This document shows positions 8,754 to 18,500 of a stretch of 64,000 nucleotides of DNA, in pieces. Both the position numbers and the translations under genes were made by a program. Within the stretch, counting starts at the first letter, position 1, and every line of letters begins with the position of its first letter. The stretch is from an uncultured Pelagibacteraceae bacterium (GTDB taxonomy: Bacteria > Pseudomonadota > Alphaproteobacteria > Pelagibacterales > Pelagibacteraceae), in the NCBI GenBank assembly GCA_902575835.1, contig CACGSX010000001.1:229405-293404 (forward strand), written 5' to 3'. The notes below the pieces were generated by a model that worked only from the letters and a program-made list of their open reading frames with translations, ran no database searches and was not told where the DNA came from.

Positions 8754-9378
8754 CAGGCATTCCTACAATTGTTAATTCACCTTTTGCTACTATCGCTCCA
8801 GTTGAATCATTTTGTACTACACTTATCGTCTCTTTGTCAAAATTTAACATTTTTTTTTGTTTAGACACTGCTCTTTTGAACTTAATATATCCAAGGAAAT
8901 TACCCTTTATTTCGTAGTCTACTGGAATTTTATAATACGAAACCATTTCCTTTGTTAAATTGTTTTCAGATTGCTCTGCATTTCCAGCTTTTAGTACTGG
9001 TTTAGGTTTTTTCTTTTGTATTTTTGAGATAACCAATCCATTGACTGCTGCGTGCTCACTTAGACTTTCATATAAACCTTCAACTTCGGCTTTAGAGTGA
9101 AACAAAGTTGAACTAGCTTCAAATTCAGGTTTTCTTTTTTTTATATTTTTTTTTAGTGTAATTATATCATTTTCAAACTGATTGATTTCATTTTCCTTCT
9201 TAATTTTATCATCAAATTTAGCTTTTCTCTCTTTAACCATTGGATTTAAAATTGCGTAATAAATAATTAAGAAAATAATAATTGCACCAAATCCAATTCC
9301 AAATTTAATAAATGTTTTTTTATCAATAGACGATAGTTTTTGTTTTAAATCATCCATTGTCATGTTTTTTAAATCCAT
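8740..9378 (-). CDS. pilO: PilO/MshJ-like inner-membrane protein (start trimmed to MDLKNM)
   Basis: Single N-terminal TM then coiled coil; lies between PilMN and PilP; TAATG overlap with upstream gene. Confidence 0.75.
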   Translation of the reverse strand: MDLKNMTMDDLKQKLSSIDKKTFIKFGIGFGAIIIFLIIYYAILNPMVKERKAKFDDKIKKENEINQFENDIITLKKNIKKRKPEFEASSTLFHSKAEVEGLYESLSEHAAVNGLVISKIQKKKPKPVLKAGNAEQSENNLTKEMVSYYKIPVDYEIKGNFLGYIKFKRAVSKQKKMLNFDKETISVVQNDSTGAIVAKGELTIVGMPDEFF

Positions 9379-11093
9379 TATGCGCTCTCCAAAATGCAAG
9401 CTATCTTGAAGCCCTTCATTGTTTGGGAGCTCTGTTGATCATTTGGCAAGGTCATACTTGCTAAAGATGCTTGTGAAATTAATTTTTTGTTATTTAAATT
9501 GCTTATTAACTTTAAAATATCTTGGTCACTAAAAGCTGTACCTTCTATAACTATTAAGTCTGAACCATTATAATCTATTGAGCTGAATTTAACTCTTTTT
9601 GGCACCGCTGAAGCAATTTGCGCTAAAACTTTAAAGCTAATAGTCTTATTTGATTTTATTGACTGGCTAAGCTCAAGTGCTTTATCCATTAAATTTTTTT
9701 CTTTAAGATATTTATTTCTTTCTAAGGTCCTAAGCTCATGTGTTTGAATAACTTCCTCATATCCAGCTATTTTTTTATTTAAATCTGTAATTTGCCAAAA
9801 TGAAAATCCAAAAAGAACTACATATATTGCTACAACTATTCCAGCAATTCCTTTGAATGCAAAATTTGAAAATGCCTTAGCTTTTTTTTGTGCAATCATA
9901 TTTTCTCTATTTGGCAGAAGATTGATATTTTTTACTGCGGTTACAAATTTATAATAACCAAATACATCTAACTTTCTAAAAGCTAATCCCATAACTGTTG
10001 AAAAATAAGATGGATTACTTAATTTAGTTTCATTTTCAATTTGCGCAGGTATTCTGATTCCATCGAATGGATTAAAAAGATTATAGCCAGTATTTACCAT
10101 ATTTTTTCTAAAACTTGCTAAATAATCTTCTACGTTTGGTAAATTAGATGTGACTTTTAAATTTCTAATTCTTTTTTCATATTTAGTTTCAAAATCTTGA
10201 ACTGCTTGTTTAACCTGGGTCATATACCTTCTGACCAAAGCATCCATTTCTTCTTGATTATTACTTTCAGATAAAGTTTTTCTATCTTGAGCTCTAATAA
10301 ATATATCAGTTATGATTGGATTATTTTCATAAAGTATCATTACATAATTTTCATCAAGTCCGAATTCTAGAACTGCTGTTAAATTTGAATCTTCAATTGA
10401 TCCAGCTATTTGATTAATTTGGTCTACTGCAGATTTTAAAGCAAAACATTTAACATCGATGATTACAGCGTTTAATCCCCCTTTCTTAATAATTGCTGTA
10501 TAACTGTTAATGTCTGAAAGTTTTGAGGCAACAAATAAGATATCCATTGTGTTAGCTTTTTCATCTTTGTTTATAACTTGATGGAATATTGAATATTCTG
10601 CTAAGTTATCTGTTAGTTGAACTAAATTCTCCCAAAGTGAATCTGTATCAATAGCTTTTTTTAATTCTTCTTCAGTCATTAAAGGTGCAGTCACAACCCT
10701 AATGATTGCACTTGTAACCGGAATTGCTATTGCAGCATTTGTTGTTGAAACTTTTGATTTTAATAAAGCTAACTTTAGTTCTTCAGCAATTTTGTCTTGA
10801 TTTTCTAATACTGTTCCTCCATCAGGTACACCCTCAAATTTATGAACATAGAATTTATCTAAAACCCATTGATTTGCTTTATTACTTGATACCTGAGCGA
10901 GTCTAATTTCGCTCGATGTCAATTCGACACCTAAAATTTCTTCACCTTTTATTGAGGATTTCCCTAATCTATTTTTTAATAGTTTACTAAAAAAACCTTC
11001 TTTCTTTTGGCCAGCATCTGGTTTTGGTACAGGTTTGTCCGGCGCGCCATCTTTATTCTTCTTTTTAAAAAGATTTGCAAAAGGATTTTTCAT
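9378..11093 (-). CDS. Fused PilM-PilN (MshI-like) pilus assembly protein
   Basis: N-terminal actin-like PilM (EEILGVELTSSEIRLAQVS...AVLEFGLDENYVMIL) continuous with PilN (INLLPNRENM...TM...VKFSSIDYNGSDLIVIEGTAFSDQDILKLISNL). Confidence 0.82.
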   Translation of the reverse strand: MKNPFANLFKKKNKDGAPDKPVPKPDAGQKKEGFFSKLLKNRLGKSSIKGEEILGVELTSSEIRLAQVSSNKANQWVLDKFYVHKFEGVPDGGTVLENQDKIAEELKLALLKSKVSTTNAAIAIPVTSAIIRVVTAPLMTEEELKKAIDTDSLWENLVQLTDNLAEYSIFHQVINKDEKANTMDILFVASKLSDINSYTAIIKKGGLNAVIIDVKCFALKSAVDQINQIAGSIEDSNLTAVLEFGLDENYVMILYENNPIITDIFIRAQDRKTLSESNNQEEMDALVRRYMTQVKQAVQDFETKYEKRIRNLKVTSNLPNVEDYLASFRKNMVNTGYNLFNPFDGIRIPAQIENETKLSNPSYFSTVMGLAFRKLDVFGYYKFVTAVKNINLLPNRENMIAQKKAKAFSNFAFKGIAGIVVAIYVVLFGFSFWQITDLNKKIAGYEEVIQTHELRTLERNKYLKEKNLMDKALELSQSIKSNKTISFKVLAQIASAVPKRVKFSSIDYNGSDLIVIEGTAFSDQDILKLISNLNNKKLISQASLASMTLPNDQQSSQTMKGFKIACILESA

Positions 11094-11219
11094 ATTTTTA
11101 TATTTTGAATTTTATCTATATACTCAACTTTTACTAGAATAAAAAGCCCGAGTAGTACATAATGAGTTTTTTTGAAATAAATAACTAAAAATTACTTATT
11201 ATTATAGTATCAATAGTAA

Positions 11220-12236
11220 ATGTTTGAAAAATTAGAAGAACTGGCGAAAAATAACAAGAAGATTTCTGATTTCCACATAAGGTCTGGTGCCCCTCTTGCT
11301 TATCGACAAACAGGGGAGATTATTAAGGTTCAAGAGGTAATGGTTACGGCTCAAGATATAAAAGATTTATTATCAATGAACTGTAATGAACATGAATTAA
11401 ATAAATTTGATAAAACTCACGAATTAGATACTTCGGTAACATTAAGTGGATTAAGATTTAGAGCAAACTTTTATAAAACAATTAAAGGTCCAGCATGCGT
11501 TTGTAGAAGAGTGGAAAGTAAAATTCCTGAAATGGATCAATTTAATTTACCTCAGTCTCTTTATGATATTGTCGACTTTCACAAAGGACTAGTTTTAGTT
11601 ACAGGCCCAACTGGTTCAGGTAAATCAACTACTCTTGCAGCCATTGTTAATGAAATAAATAAAACAAGAACTGCAAATATTATTACCGTAGAAGATCCAG
11701 TTGAATTTATTCATCAAGATAACAAAAGTATTGTTTCTCATAGAGAAGTTGGAAAACAAACAGAAACATTTGCTGCAGCTTTAAAGGCAGCTCTTAGAGA
11801 AGATCCAGATGTAATTTTAGTTGGAGAAATGAGAGACTTAGAAACCATTAGTCTAGCATTAACTGCTGCAGAAACAGGTCATTTAGTATTTGGAACTCTT
11901 CATACGAGTGGTGCGCCTAGTACAATTAATAGAATTATAGATGTATTTCCACCAGAGCAACAAGAACAGATAAGAGCTCAAATTTCAACTTCTCTTAAAA
12001 TGGTCGTCACACAAAGATTATTAAAAACAAGAGACGGTGCTGGTAGAGTTGGTGCTTTTGAAATTATGAAATGTACTGCTCCAATACAAAACTTAATTAG
12101 AGAAGCTAAAATTCATCAAATTCCTAGTATCATGCAAACTGCAGTAAGAGACGGGATGATCACTATGGAAAAATCTTTAGAGGAATTAGCTAAAGCAGGG
12201 AAAATAGATCCAGGTGCTGCAAGATCAGAACATTAA
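11220..12236 (+). CDS. pilT: Type IV pilus retraction ATPase PilT
   Basis: GPTGSGKSTTLAAIVNEIN, VILVGEMRDLETISLALTAAETGHLVFGTLHTSGAPSTINRIIDVFP. Confidence 0.95.
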   Translation: MFEKLEELAKNNKKISDFHIRSGAPLAYRQTGEIIKVQEVMVTAQDIKDLLSMNCNEHELNKFDKTHELDTSVTLSGLRFRANFYKTIKGPACVCRRVESKIPEMDQFNLPQSLYDIVDFHKGLVLVTGPTGSGKSTTLAAIVNEINKTRTANIITVEDPVEFIHQDNKSIVSHREVGKQTETFAAALKAALREDPDVILVGEMRDLETISLALTAAETGHLVFGTLHTSGAPSTINRIIDVFPPEQQEQIRAQISTSLKMVVTQRLLKTRDGAGRVGAFEIMKCTAPIQNLIREAKIHQIPSIMQTAVRDGMITMEKSLEELAKAGKIDPGAARSEH

Positions 12237-12828
12237 AGGTTTTACATTACTCGAGTTGCTTGTTGTTATTTCAATAGTAGCATTGGTTTCAGCAATAGGT
12301 ATGCCTAACTTTATGAGTTGGCAAAAAGATAGGGAAGTTAGAACAGCAGCTGAAAAAATTGCAAATGCTATCAATATGGCCAATACACGTACAGCAAACG
12401 GAAGTCTCGAAGTTGTAAAAATTACTTTTGAAAGTACTGGATCATCTACTAGTGTTACTACTGTTGGAATTGACAGAAAAAATTTTTCTGACAGGCTAAA
12501 TAAAGGTTTAGACGTAAAATGTAAAAATGATGCTAAATGGTTTACTAAAACTATTGATCAGCAAACTTTTTCTATTGCAACAAACTTGACGAAAAAATCG
12601 TCAATTTGTTTTTCTTTGAGAGAAAAAAATTATGGAACTGATGGTATCTTCAACGGTCAAATAAATATCAACTTAGAAAATTCTTCAAATGTTACGGATA
12701 AATTTATAATGATTTGTCGAAGTGGCTCAGGTTGTCCTGGAAAATATTCATACTTGATTGAATGGACAAGATTTGGAAATGTTAACAAATTTAAACGGAG
12801 TAAAAGTGGTGCCTGGACAAGAATGTAA
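12214..12828 (+). CDS. Minor pseudopilin (FimT/FimU/GspH-like)
   Basis: NIKG|FTLLELLVVISIVALVSAIGMPNF prepilin motif; overlaps 3' end of pilT. Confidence 0.85.
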   Translation: MLQDQNIKGFTLLELLVVISIVALVSAIGMPNFMSWQKDREVRTAAEKIANAINMANTRTANGSLEVVKITFESTGSSTSVTTVGIDRKNFSDRLNKGLDVKCKNDAKWFTKTIDQQTFSIATNLTKKSSICFSLREKNYGTDGIFNGQININLENSSNVTDKFIMICRSGSGCPGKYSYLIEWTRFGNVNKFKRSKSGAWTRM

Positions 12829-13426
12829 ACAAAATAAATTTGATAAAGGAATTACGATATTAGAGGCTTTAGTATCAACTGCTATAATTGCAATAGGATT
12901 TATTGCAATTTTTCAGATGGTTCAATATTCAATTCGTTCGATTGATGTATCAGGTGAAAGAACCAAATCTGGCCTTCTAATTTCAATGGTAGCTGAAGAT
13001 TTAATATCAGAGAAGAATGCATCATCACCAACAAGCAAAGTTTCCTTAACTGATTACCTAATTAGTCAAGAAAAAAGTGGAAAAACTTCCTGGAATGCTC
13101 CTACTTGCAATTCTGGATCCTCCGCATCTCAAACCTTCACTAATACTGTAGATGCTAAAAAATATAAGTGGGCAAATAGATTTTCTAAAAGAAGATTAAA
13201 ATGTAAAGGGACAGAAAATAAAAAAGAACTTAAAGTATATGACATTTGCAATAATGCCGCTTCCGGTAATGTTTGTACTTACAATAATAACAAAAATTAT
13301 AATGGAACTAGACTTTATGACCAAATGGTTTTTGGTCGAATGGAAGTGAATATCAGTACAGGAAGAATTGACAATCAAGGAAATAATAAGCCCAAGAAAG
13401 GATATTTATATTTTCAAATAAGATAA
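12758..13426 (+). CDS. pilV: Minor pilin PilV-like (true start may be a GTG near 12809)
   Basis: KFDKG|ITILEALVSTAIIAIGFIAIFQMVQYSI prepilin motif; order FimT-PilV-PilW-PilX. Confidence 0.8.
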   Translation: MNGQDLEMLTNLNGVKVVPGQECKQNKFDKGITILEALVSTAIIAIGFIAIFQMVQYSIRSIDVSGERTKSGLLISMVAEDLISEKNASSPTSKVSLTDYLISQEKSGKTSWNAPTCNSGSSASQTFTNTVDAKKYKWANRFSKRRLKCKGTENKKELKVYDICNNAASGNVCTYNNNKNYNGTRLYDQMVFGRMEVNISTGRIDNQGNNKPKKGYLYFQIR

Positions 13427-14262
13427 TGAAAAAAATAAGCAACATATCTGGGGTAACTTTAATTGAAATTTTATTAGGTATTGTAATCTCTGTGATAATG
13501 ATGGGAGCAATGTTAACGTCGTACAATGTTGTGAATAATTCATATTCGCAAGTTACTGATAAAGCAAAAATATCTAATCAAGGCAAAGTAGTGTTGGGAA
13601 TGATAATGGCCGATATTAGAAATGCTGGTTTTAAATATTATGGTGATACAGTGAAAACTACAAATGAACATGTTCCAATTCTAATTACTAAAGCATCAAA
13701 TTTTAAAACTGCATGTGATAAAATAGATATTGTTTATGGTGACATGAAATATGATGAAAGCAAAACACCAAAATATACCTTTGAACGATATAAAGTAACT
13801 TATAGCTGTGAACGTTCAAAACTTCCTGATAAAAGCGCACCTCCGTTACCAGGAAATAAATTTCCACCTATCAATGCATTTGCTATTTATAAAACTAAAG
13901 TTATTTGGGATGAAACTGGAAGTAATTGGAAAAATCCTAGGACAGATGGAAATAATGCAACTTATGAAAAACAATTAGTTGCGGACTATATTGACGATTT
14001 AGTTTTTTTACCAATAGATGATGAAGGTAAATTAATAAATCCTCCACCAACGACAAATAATGCAACAAAAGATAAATTATATAAAATTAAAACTGTTGAT
14101 ATAGCGCTTTCTATAAGATCAACAAAAAAATTCTATAGATCTGATAAAGATAGAACTAAGTTTACATTAAATAATCCTCTTAGAAAAAAAACTAGGAATG
14201 ATAAATATTTTAGAGAAACAATAGTTGTAACTGCACATGCAAGGAATATGGGAACATTATAA
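13426..14262 (+). CDS. pilW: Minor pilin PilW-like
   Basis: SNISG|VTLIEILLGIVISVIMMGAMLTSYN; AMLTSYNVVNNSYSQVTDKAKISNQGKVVLGMIMADIRNAGF. Confidence 0.85.
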   Translation: MKKISNISGVTLIEILLGIVISVIMMGAMLTSYNVVNNSYSQVTDKAKISNQGKVVLGMIMADIRNAGFKYYGDTVKTTNEHVPILITKASNFKTACDKIDIVYGDMKYDESKTPKYTFERYKVTYSCERSKLPDKSAPPLPGNKFPPINAFAIYKTKVIWDETGSNWKNPRTDGNNATYEKQLVADYIDDLVFLPIDDEGKLINPPPTTNNATKDKLYKIKTVDIALSIRSTKKFYRSDKDRTKFTLNNPLRKKTRNDKYFRETIVVTAHARNMGTL

Positions 14263-14942
14263 TGATAAATAATAATGAAAAAGGTTTTGCGCTAGTTCTT
14301 TCATTAGTCTTGATGCTAGTAATGTCATTAATGGGTGGTGCTCTTATTGTAATTTCTGCTGGAGACCATCAAGGCAACAATCGAAGTGATGAATATCAAC
14401 AAACCTTTTATGTTGCAGAAACAGCACTTCTTGAAGGAGAGAGATATGTGCTCAATCAATCTTTAGGACCTTGGAATATAAGCAATCATCAAAGGGATAT
14501 GAGCAAAAGAAATCTTCCTAACAATACATTGAGTTTTCCAACTAATATGACCCAAAAAAACTATAATTCCAAATCTATGAGCTCAGATAATTACCTATCA
14601 CAATCAGATACTTGTTATAATTCTTTTCAAGTAAACAAAAAAAACTACAAAGTCGTTGTTGCTGAAAGTTGGAACTTTGGGGTAATACTGGATGACAGTT
14701 TAGGTTCAAAAACTATTCCCAAGAGTGAGATCGATAAATTGAAGAAATTTTACTATCAATATTTTATCGAGCAGGTAGGCTCTGCTCCATTTAAAGGCAC
14801 AGGAATAAGCGTAAAAAAACAAGCTGGAAATACAGGAAGTGATGGTATTGCTTACAGAGTTTATGGATGCGGTATCAAAAAAGAGAAAGATGATATAAAT
14901 TTAGTAGTAGCACTTGAAAGTGTAATTGTTTTACCGAAATAA
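14262..14942 (+). CDS. pilX: Minor pilin PilX-like
   Basis: NEKG|FALVLSLVLMLVMSLMGGALIVISAGDHQGNNRSDEYQQTFYVAETALLEGERY. Confidence 0.85.
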   Translation: MINNNEKGFALVLSLVLMLVMSLMGGALIVISAGDHQGNNRSDEYQQTFYVAETALLEGERYVLNQSLGPWNISNHQRDMSKRNLPNNTLSFPTNMTQKNYNSKSMSSDNYLSQSDTCYNSFQVNKKNYKVVVAESWNFGVILDDSLGSKTIPKSEIDKLKKFYYQYFIEQVGSAPFKGTGISVKKQAGNTGSDGIAYRVYGCGIKKEKDDINLVVALESVIVLPK

Positions 14943-15000
14943 ATATGGCAAATTTGTTTATAAATAAAAAATATTTTAATGTAATAAGTAAAATTATTTT

Positions 15001-15534
15001 ATGAAAATATTAATAAAATCTTTCATCATTATAATCTTGTCTATAGTCAGCTCATATTCTGCATGTGATTTAAAAGCTCAATTTGGTGAAAAAAAAGAAG
15101 TTTTTGAAAAACGTGAGATAACTGGAAGACCATTTCCATTAGAATATCCAGAATTAGATGTTTATCCAGTATTAGCAGATGATATTTGTCCAAATCAAAG
15201 ATTAAAAGATGTTGGTATCGAGTATAGATTTTTAAACGATGAGTTAATTGCAATTAATTTTGTTGCGCTCAATGATGATAGAAATTTAGTTTCAGAAAAA
15301 CTAACTTTAATGAATTATGTAAAAAATAATTATAAAAAATTTGATACTGGTAAAAACCCTAACTCATATGAAGGCATTGAAGTAATTGAGAAAACGAATT
15401 TATTTGTGGTTTACCAAAGAATAACTGGTGATGATGGAATTAAAAATGAGCAGATTTATTTATCAACTCCTAAATTAGATGAAAAGTTATCTAAATTTTA
15501 TGAAGAAAAAGAAATGGAGATGCCAAAAAATTAA
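15001..15534 (+). CDS. Hypothetical secreted protein in pilus tip operon
   Basis: N-terminal signal MKILIKSFIIIILSIVSSYSAC; located between pilX and pilY1, ATGATG junction with pilY1. Confidence 0.75.
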   Translation: MKILIKSFIIIILSIVSSYSACDLKAQFGEKKEVFEKREITGRPFPLEYPELDVYPVLADDICPNQRLKDVGIEYRFLNDELIAINFVALNDDRNLVSEKLTLMNYVKNNYKKFDTGKNPNSYEGIEVIEKTNLFVVYQRITGDDGIKNEQIYLSTPKLDEKLSKFYEEKEMEMPKN

Positions 15535-18500
15535 TGATGAAATTAAAAAAATTAATATTTAGTTTTTTATTTGTATTCTTAACTACAGAAAATTTATTCG
15601 CTAAGGCTTTACCACCAGGTACTGGAATTGGAGATGTGCCAGCAAATGTTTTAATCTTACTTGATAAATCTGGAAGTATGGGTTGGCGTATGAGCGGAGG
15701 ATTAGCAAGTATGAGATATCCTTACGATGCAGATGCAGATAGCAGTGGTAACATACTTGTTTCTCAATACAACAGGGATGGAGTAAAAAAATTTTTATAT
15801 GATACAGCCTCAATGGATACTGGTTTCGGATATAGAGGAGTTTCTGGAAAAGGAAATGCTAGATACGAAGGTAACAGTAACTGCAGAACATCATATTCAT
15901 ACAGTGGAGAAACTTATAACGGTATTTATTACACGACGGCATATTATGAGAGATCGGTTGTAGCAATCAGAACAAGCGATGGAAGATGTATGGCGAAGTA
16001 TTATTTGGGTGGATACACTTACAATATGACAATTAATCCAAGCACAGGTATGTTATATGTCGGGCATAGTAATGGATTTAAAGCCATAAACTTAAATAAT
16101 AACCAACAATATAACTGCAACGTACAAACTAATTTAAGATATAGCTACGGAACTAAGGTGATGGGTAACTATATTTATTATTACCGATATAATCGTATTT
16201 ATAGAGCTCAACTATCTTCTGGATCTGGCGGTAATTGCCCTTATTACAATAGCAATACAAGTTTTTATTTTCCAGAAGGTAATTATGTCGGATTGGAGAG
16301 AGATCCAAATAATTCAAATGTTTTATTTACCCTATCATGGAACCAAAGCAGATTAAAAAAAATCACAGTAAATGCTTCAGGTAATGGTGCAACTACGAAC
16401 TGGACAAAAGGAAGAAGAAGTAAATCAGCGTCAAATTCAAGTAATTTATATTTTTATTATCCTTGGGGTTTAGGTTGGGATGAAAGTAATAATAGGCTTT
16501 TAGGTGCAAATCTAAACAATGGACAAGTTCATGTGCTAGATAATAATGGTGGCTGGATTAAATCTATAGGTGGTGCTCCAAAAACAAGGATGCAAGCTGC
16601 TTATGAAGCTATAGAAGCAATAGTTAAAGATTCATCATTAACTTCAGGAGTAGATTTTGGTTTTGCTTACTGGTCTGCGGGTGCATCTGGATTTACAAGA
16701 TGGCACGGAAACCATAAAACAGGTCAGGGTTATGCTAGACCGTGCACTTATTACAACTGTCTGAAAGTCCCAATATATAAAGGAGGAGCTGCTCAAATTG
16801 CAAAAATGATACGAACTGTCAATCCAGGTGGAGGGACACACTTAGATTCTGCAATGAGAATTGCATCAAGGTACTATAAAAACAGTACTTTTTCACCAAT
16901 TGATAAAAATTCACCATGTCAAAATTCTTATGTAATTCTGATCGGAGACGGAGATTGGTTTAGTCATACACATAAAAGAGGACTAAAAATTGTTAAAGAT
17001 ATTTATAATAATAATAAAATTAAAACTTTTGCAATAGCTTTTGGTACTGGAATTAGTTCAAGGGGATATAGATATTTTGAAGATGTTGCAAAAACAGGTG
17101 GAACAGAAAAAGCTATTATTGCTACAACTGGCGCAGCATTGACTGCTCAACTTAAACAAAAAATTGGTGAAATAATTGCAGAAAAACTTTCATTTACGGC
17201 ACCTGCTATTACTGCAACTATTCAAGATGGTGGTTCTTTGTATCAAGCTCAATTTGATTACCAACAAAATAAAGAATGGATTGGAACTTTAACAAGGACA
17301 AAAGTTAATCCAGATGGAAGCATTGATGAAAAAGATGCTGGCAATTGGTCAGCTGCTGAGAAAGTTCCAGCTCCAGGATCAAGAAAAATATGGAGTGTAA
17401 TTCCAGGTACAGACTATAAAGCTGACTATAATAACTTTAGAGATACTTATGCTACTGAGATTGGAAATGTTATGGCATTATACGAAAATGACATAATAGA
17501 CTATCACAGAAAAACTGATACAGCGAGTGGATCGAGTTTGCTAAGAAGATGTGCAAACTCAGCAGGAGTTCTGGATGGAACAGACGATGACTTAAAAGGA
17601 TTAATTAATTTTGTTAGAGGAACCGATTATTTTGATTATGATGGAGATTGTAATCTTACAGAAAAAAGAACTAAAAGTGGAAAAAATATTTATCTAGGAG
17701 ATATTTATCACTCACAATTACTTGTTGTTGGAGCGCCTTCAGCTGATTCAGAATTTACAAATACCAATCAGGAAGCATATTTTAGAAAAGTTAATGGATA
17801 TGACGCATGGAAAAATTCTTTAAGTGCGAGGGATCCTGTAATTTATGCTGGTTCTAATAGCGGAGTTCTTCATGCTTTTGATGCAGGATCAGGAAAAGAA
17901 ATTTGGGGATTTGTACCGCCATTAGTTGCTCCATATTTACCTTTGACGATGAATAATAATCTTAATTTACCAAAAGGTGGTGGATCGAATGCAATATTTG
18001 GAGTTGATGGGTCTATAGTTGCGCATGACATGTACTTTAGAAGTCCATTAGATACATCGAAGAAATGGCATACTATTCTTTTTGTTCCATATGGTAGAGG
18101 GGGAGCCGGAATGAGTGTGTTAGATGTTACAAATCCAAACAAACCTTTACACTTATGGTCAATTTTCAATGATAAAATTAATAATAGAGTTTACAGAGTG
18201 GATCATAATCAAGTTATTTATAATTATGATTATATTTCCAATTCTTATTCACTTGCATCATTTCAAGAATCTCAAGATGTAACAGATAATTACAATGGTG
18301 GAGGAACAAAATTAGCTTGTAATTCATCTTTAACTACAAATTGTTATAAAAGCAAAAATTGGACATTCCCTGTTCAAGGTATTACAAAAAAAGATTTATC
18401 AGTTATTTATAATGGAAACAATTATACAAATTTTTCTGTATCAACAAACTCAAGTAACGATACTGTAATTACATTTGGAACTGAGATGACTTATGCTGCA

